Source: Chlamydiales bacterium (GTDB lineage: Bacteria > Chlamydiota > Chlamydiia > Chlamydiales > FEN-1388). Taken from it: DNA of 7,796 bases. A model generated the notes under the pieces. The model had not been told where the DNA came from. It worked only from the letters and a program-made list of their open reading frames with translations, and made no database searches. Within the stretch, counting starts at the first letter, position 1. Every line of letters begins with the position of its first letter. The position numbers were made by a program, and so were the translations under genes. Positions 5,467 to 7,796 of the stretch are shown in pieces. Location of the stretch: assembly GCA_021372185.1 (NCBI GenBank), contig JAJFUY010000304.1:1-7796 (forward strand). Direction: 5' to 3'.

Positions 5467-6603
5467 ATGCTTTTACCTCTTCTTTGGCGTTATCTTTTTT
5501 TGCAGTACGGAAAAACGTTGTTGCTGTCGCTACTTGGTTTTTTAGTGCTACTGCTCTCTACTCGCCTAGAAGAAGCGGCAAAGCTTATTAGCTTGGGTAC
5601 AAGCCTTCAGTCTGTTGCTATGTATATTATTTACCAAATCCCCTACGTGCTGCAGATTGCATTGCCAATTTCTACGCTTATTGGCGCGCTTTATCTCTTT
5701 CAGCGCTTATCGGCAAATAGCGAACTTACGGCAGTGCGTGCATCTGGTATTAGTATTATAGAGCTTGTGGCGCCATTTATTTTATTTTCACTCCTTATTG
5801 CTACACTATCTTTTGAGCTTTTCTTTGATTTAAGTGCCAGAGCCCACCTTGAGGCCAAACAGCTAGAATATAGCGTGCGCGAGATGCAGCCGCTCTCTAT
5901 GCTGCAAAATTCGAGCCTTCTAGAAAACCGCGGCATAAAGCTTGATATGAAGGGGTCCCTTGTCTCAGATAAGTATGCAAGCGACTTTATGGTAGCTATG
6001 GCTGCAGGTGAAGGCGGCAAAACAACCCTCATTTTGATAAAAAAAGTAGTGTCTGTAAAAGACACGCTTCACGGGGAAGACACCACCCTCATCACCACAA
6101 AAAATAGTGAGTCAGGTGTGGGCTTTGATGACCTTATCATAGAAAACACCAAAGAAAACGCCACAAGCTTAAAAGAATTAGCGTTTGTAGCCAATAAGCG
6201 CCGTATGTACAAGGTGGGAAATGATTTACTGAGCTTGCCGCTACTTTTAGCCAAACGCCACGGCCTTAAAGAAAAAGCAGTAGTCAAAAGCTCGCCAAAT
6301 ACCTACAAGAAGATGCGCAAAATTGATGCTGAAATTGTCAGGCGCTTTTCATTAGCGTTATCTATCGTGACCTTTACTTTAGTGGGCGTTGCCTTTGGCT
6401 GCTCACTTGGCCGTATGCATAAGCGGCGGCGCCTCGTGTATGTGGTGGGGCTTACAGCCCTCTTTTTGGTGTGCTACTTAGCTGCAAAAGGCCTAGAAGA
6501 GCGGCCCCTTACAGCTATTGTGCTCTATCTATTTCCTCATGTCGTGCTCATTGCGGCATCTATTAGGCGGTTAGTCAATCTGCAGCGTGGGGTTGAGGTA
6601 TGA
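5467..6603 (+). CDS. lptF: LPS export permease, YjgP/YjgQ family (LptF-like)
   Basis: LptF pairs with LptG as the membrane part of the LptB2FG ABC transporter, which extracts lipopolysaccharide from the outer leaflet of the inner membrane and passes it to the LptC/LptA bridge. The 378 residues (E. coli LptF 366) show the family layout: three membrane helices (about 14-31, 55-79, 101-121), a periplasmic beta-jellyroll region (about 122-290), then three helices (about 293-315, 322-341, 348-367). The family signature ELTAVRASGIS (86-96) lies in the cytoplasmic loop that contacts the ATPase. The ATG at 5467 follows the -10 box TATAAT but has no Shine-Dalgarno. The gene overlaps lptG by four bases. 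LptF versus LptG is assigned by the signature and order; the family itself is firm. LptB is not in the window. Confidence 0.9.
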   Translation: MLLPLLWRYLFLQYGKTLLLSLLGFLVLLLSTRLEEAAKLISLGTSLQSVAMYIIYQIPYVLQIALPISTLIGALYLFQRLSANSELTAVRASGISIIELVAPFILFSLLIATLSFELFFDLSARAHLEAKQLEYSVREMQPLSMLQNSSLLENRGIKLDMKGSLVSDKYASDFMVAMAAGEGGKTTLILIKKVVSVKDTLHGEDTTLITTKNSESGVGFDDLIIENTKENATSLKELAFVANKRRMYKVGNDLLSLPLLLAKRHGLKEKAVVKSSPNTYKKMRKIDAEIVRRFSLALSIVTFTLVGVAFGCSLGRMHKRRRLVYVVGLTALFLVCYLAAKGLEERPLTAIVLYLFPHVVLIAASIRRLVNLQRGVEV

Positions 6604-7682
6604 TTTGGAAGCGCTATTTTTATAAAGAGATCATTAAAACCTTTTGCTTTTTGCTTTTTGGTTTTTTTGCACTCTACGTAACAATTGATGTGATGGCTCA
6701 CCTTAAAGATATCAAAGGGGGCAAAACCTCATTTTTTGTCTGGTTTTTATACTACCTCTGCACCTTTTCTCGCCGTCTTGATGTGCTGTTGCCTTTTGCC
6801 ATTCTTATTGGCACTATCCGCATACTTCTTTCTTTGCAGGCCAAAAATGAGCTTGTGGCGTTACTTGTAAGTGGTGTACCTATGCGTACCCTCTTAAAAC
6901 CCTTTTTGGTATCAGCGTGCGTAGCCTCACTTATTTTGTATGCGAATTTTGAATTTTTCTTGCCTAAAGCACAGCCTCAGGCACTTGCCATACAAGAAAA
7001 TGACTTTGGCAAGAAGATGGCTATTATTGAGCAAACACCAGAAGTAAGAGAAGTGCTGTTAAAAGACACCTCACGTATGTACTATCGCAGTTATAACACC
7101 CAGCTAAAAGAATTTAGCGATGTCTTTTGGGTGGTAAATATTGATAAGGTGTATCATATGAATACCCTCTCATGCCGGCAGGTAAACCCGATTGGGACAA
7201 AGGTAGACCTAATAGAGCGCGAAGATGACGGCAAGATGGTCAAAAAAGCGTCGTACCCCACCCTTGAATTTACGAACATGCAGTTTGATGAAGAATCGCT
7301 AAAAGATAGCATCCAGCCCCCCAAAGACCAAAGTATCTCTACACTTATCTCTCAAGCAAGACTTTATGGTGCCTCAACATCTGATAGAGCTATTGATATC
7401 CAAAGCTTTTTGCTTTATAAGCTGACATTTCCACTCTTATGCATTTTAGCAGTGATGGCACCTGCGGCTTATTGTTTAACCTTTAGGCGTAATATGGCGC
7501 ACTTTATGATCTATCTATTATCACTAGGTGGGCTCTTTTGCTTCTTTTTACTCTTGCAGGTTGCGCTTGTTCTTGCTAAGAGTCATGTAGTAACACCAGC
7601 AGTTGCCATTGGTGTACCTTGGCTTGTAGCGTTTATATTGATTGGCAAAAATTTTATGAAGGTAGTTCGTGGAAAGACTTGA
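6600..7682 (+). CDS. lptG: LPS export permease, YjgP/YjgQ family (LptG-like)
   Basis: This is the partner permease of the LptB2FG transporter. Its 360 residues equal E. coli LptG in length. Helices lie at about 13-32, 59-79 and 99-120, a periplasmic jellyroll-like region at about 121-270, and helices at about 272-292, 299-325 and 332-350. The loop motif ELVALLVSGVPM (84-95) corresponds to the ELxAMRAxGIS signature of the family but is more divergent, as is common in LptG. The start is fixed by the ATGA overlap with the stop codon of lptF; GTGGGG (6587-6592) lies 7 bases upstream and GAGG lies 1 base upstream, so translation is probably coupled. The 3' end overlaps the next gene by 14 bases, which makes a three-gene operon. 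Confidence 0.9.
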   Translation: MIWKRYFYKEIIKTFCFLLFGFFALYVTIDVMAHLKDIKGGKTSFFVWFLYYLCTFSRRLDVLLPFAILIGTIRILLSLQAKNELVALLVSGVPMRTLLKPFLVSACVASLILYANFEFFLPKAQPQALAIQENDFGKKMAIIEQTPEVREVLLKDTSRMYYRSYNTQLKEFSDVFWVVNIDKVYHMNTLSCRQVNPIGTKVDLIEREDDGKMVKKASYPTLEFTNMQFDEESLKDSIQPPKDQSISTLISQARLYGASTSDRAIDIQSFLLYKLTFPLLCILAVMAPAAYCLTFRRNMAHFMIYLLSLGGLFCFFLLLQVALVLAKSHVVTPAVAIGVPWLVAFILIGKNFMKVVRGKT

Positions 7683-7796
7683 TATAAGCCAATGGGCAGG
7701 ACAGCCTCTCGTTGTAGACCAAATCACCATAGACTCTCGTCGTATTACGTCAAAAAACAGCCTCTTTGTGGCCTTGTCAGGTTCAAATTTTGATGG
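7669..7796 (+). CDS. murF: Mur ligase N-terminus, most like MurF (partial, cut by window end)
   Basis: Only 42 codons are visible. IDSRRITSKNSLFVALSGSN followed by FDG matches the N-terminal domain of MurE/MurF ligases, whose usual form is a (S/T)DSR-x(5-7)-LFVAL-x-G-x-x-FDGH signature. The Phe before Asp-Gly favours MurF, which adds D-Ala-D-Ala to UDP-MurNAc-tripeptide in the cytoplasm; MurE is the alternative. GTG at 7669 is chosen because GAAGG (7658-7662) sits 6 bases upstream and the frame is open from there. It overlaps lptG by 14 bases. Only about 20 residues precede the DSR motif, slightly shorter than in E. coli MurF. Whether it is a plain ligase or a fusion to alanine racemase, as in Bacteroidota, cannot be seen here. 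Confidence 0.75.
   Translation, partial: MERLDISQWAGQPLVVDQITIDSRRITSKNSLFVALSGSNFD

Noticed and set aside
5700..6065. 121-codon minus-strand frame opposite lptF
   Set aside because: It is antisense to a clear membrane-protein gene, has no ribosome binding site context and no family resemblance.
1..7796. CRISPR array, tRNA or rRNA gene, insertion sequence or phage gene
   Set aside because: No spaced direct repeats, cloverleaf, rRNA-like sequence, transposase or integrase was seen anywhere in the window.

Overview
The window most likely comes from a member of the Chlamydiota, probably one of the environmental (amoeba- or arthropod-associated) lineages rather than the genus Chlamydia. The main evidence is an FtsH of 910 residues whose segment between the two membrane helices is about 330 residues long (usually about 75). 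As far as I recall, chlamydial FtsH has this size. The gene order ftsH - tilS - lptF/lptG also matches what I remember of Chlamydia trachomatis (CT841 - CT840 - CT839/CT838). The DNA is moderately AT-rich with very AT-rich intergenic gaps. The assignment rests on memory of these families, not on a search.

Layout. Bases 1-176 hold no gene. They carry a striking inverted repeat with 38-base arms (42-79 and 103-140) built from degenerate hexamers. A minus-strand block follows, in transcription order: tilS (5412-4126), ftsH (4020-1288), a 64-residue DUF2892-like membrane protein starting on the base after the ftsH stop codon (1287-1093), and an unrecognised 284-residue protein (1031-177). The leader of that last gene can fold so that its ribosome binding site sits in an AU-rich stem. 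A plus-strand block runs the other way from the 54-base tilS/lptF gap: lptF (5467-6603), lptG (6600-7682, 4-base ATGA overlap) and the start of a Mur ligase, most like murF (GTG at 7669, 14-base overlap with lptG, cut by the window end).

How the genes work together. The plus block is an envelope operon: LptF and LptG are the permease subunits that extract lipopolysaccharide from the inner membrane, and the Mur ligase makes the peptidoglycan precursor. On the minus strand, TilS modifies tRNA-Ile so that AUA codons are read correctly, and FtsH is the inner-membrane AAA protease. In Escherichia coli FtsH controls LPS synthesis by degrading LpxC, so FtsH next to LPS export genes may be functionally meaningful, though this could simply be ancestral gene order. 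The two small genes after ftsH look like lineage-specific additions, possibly linked to membrane quality control.

The core genes are ordinary. The parts most worth a second look are non-coding or unassigned: the hexamer inverted repeat, the occluded leader of the 284-residue orphan, the facing -10 boxes between tilS and lptF, the DUF2892 gene abutting ftsH with an internal hairpin, and the large periplasmic domain of FtsH.
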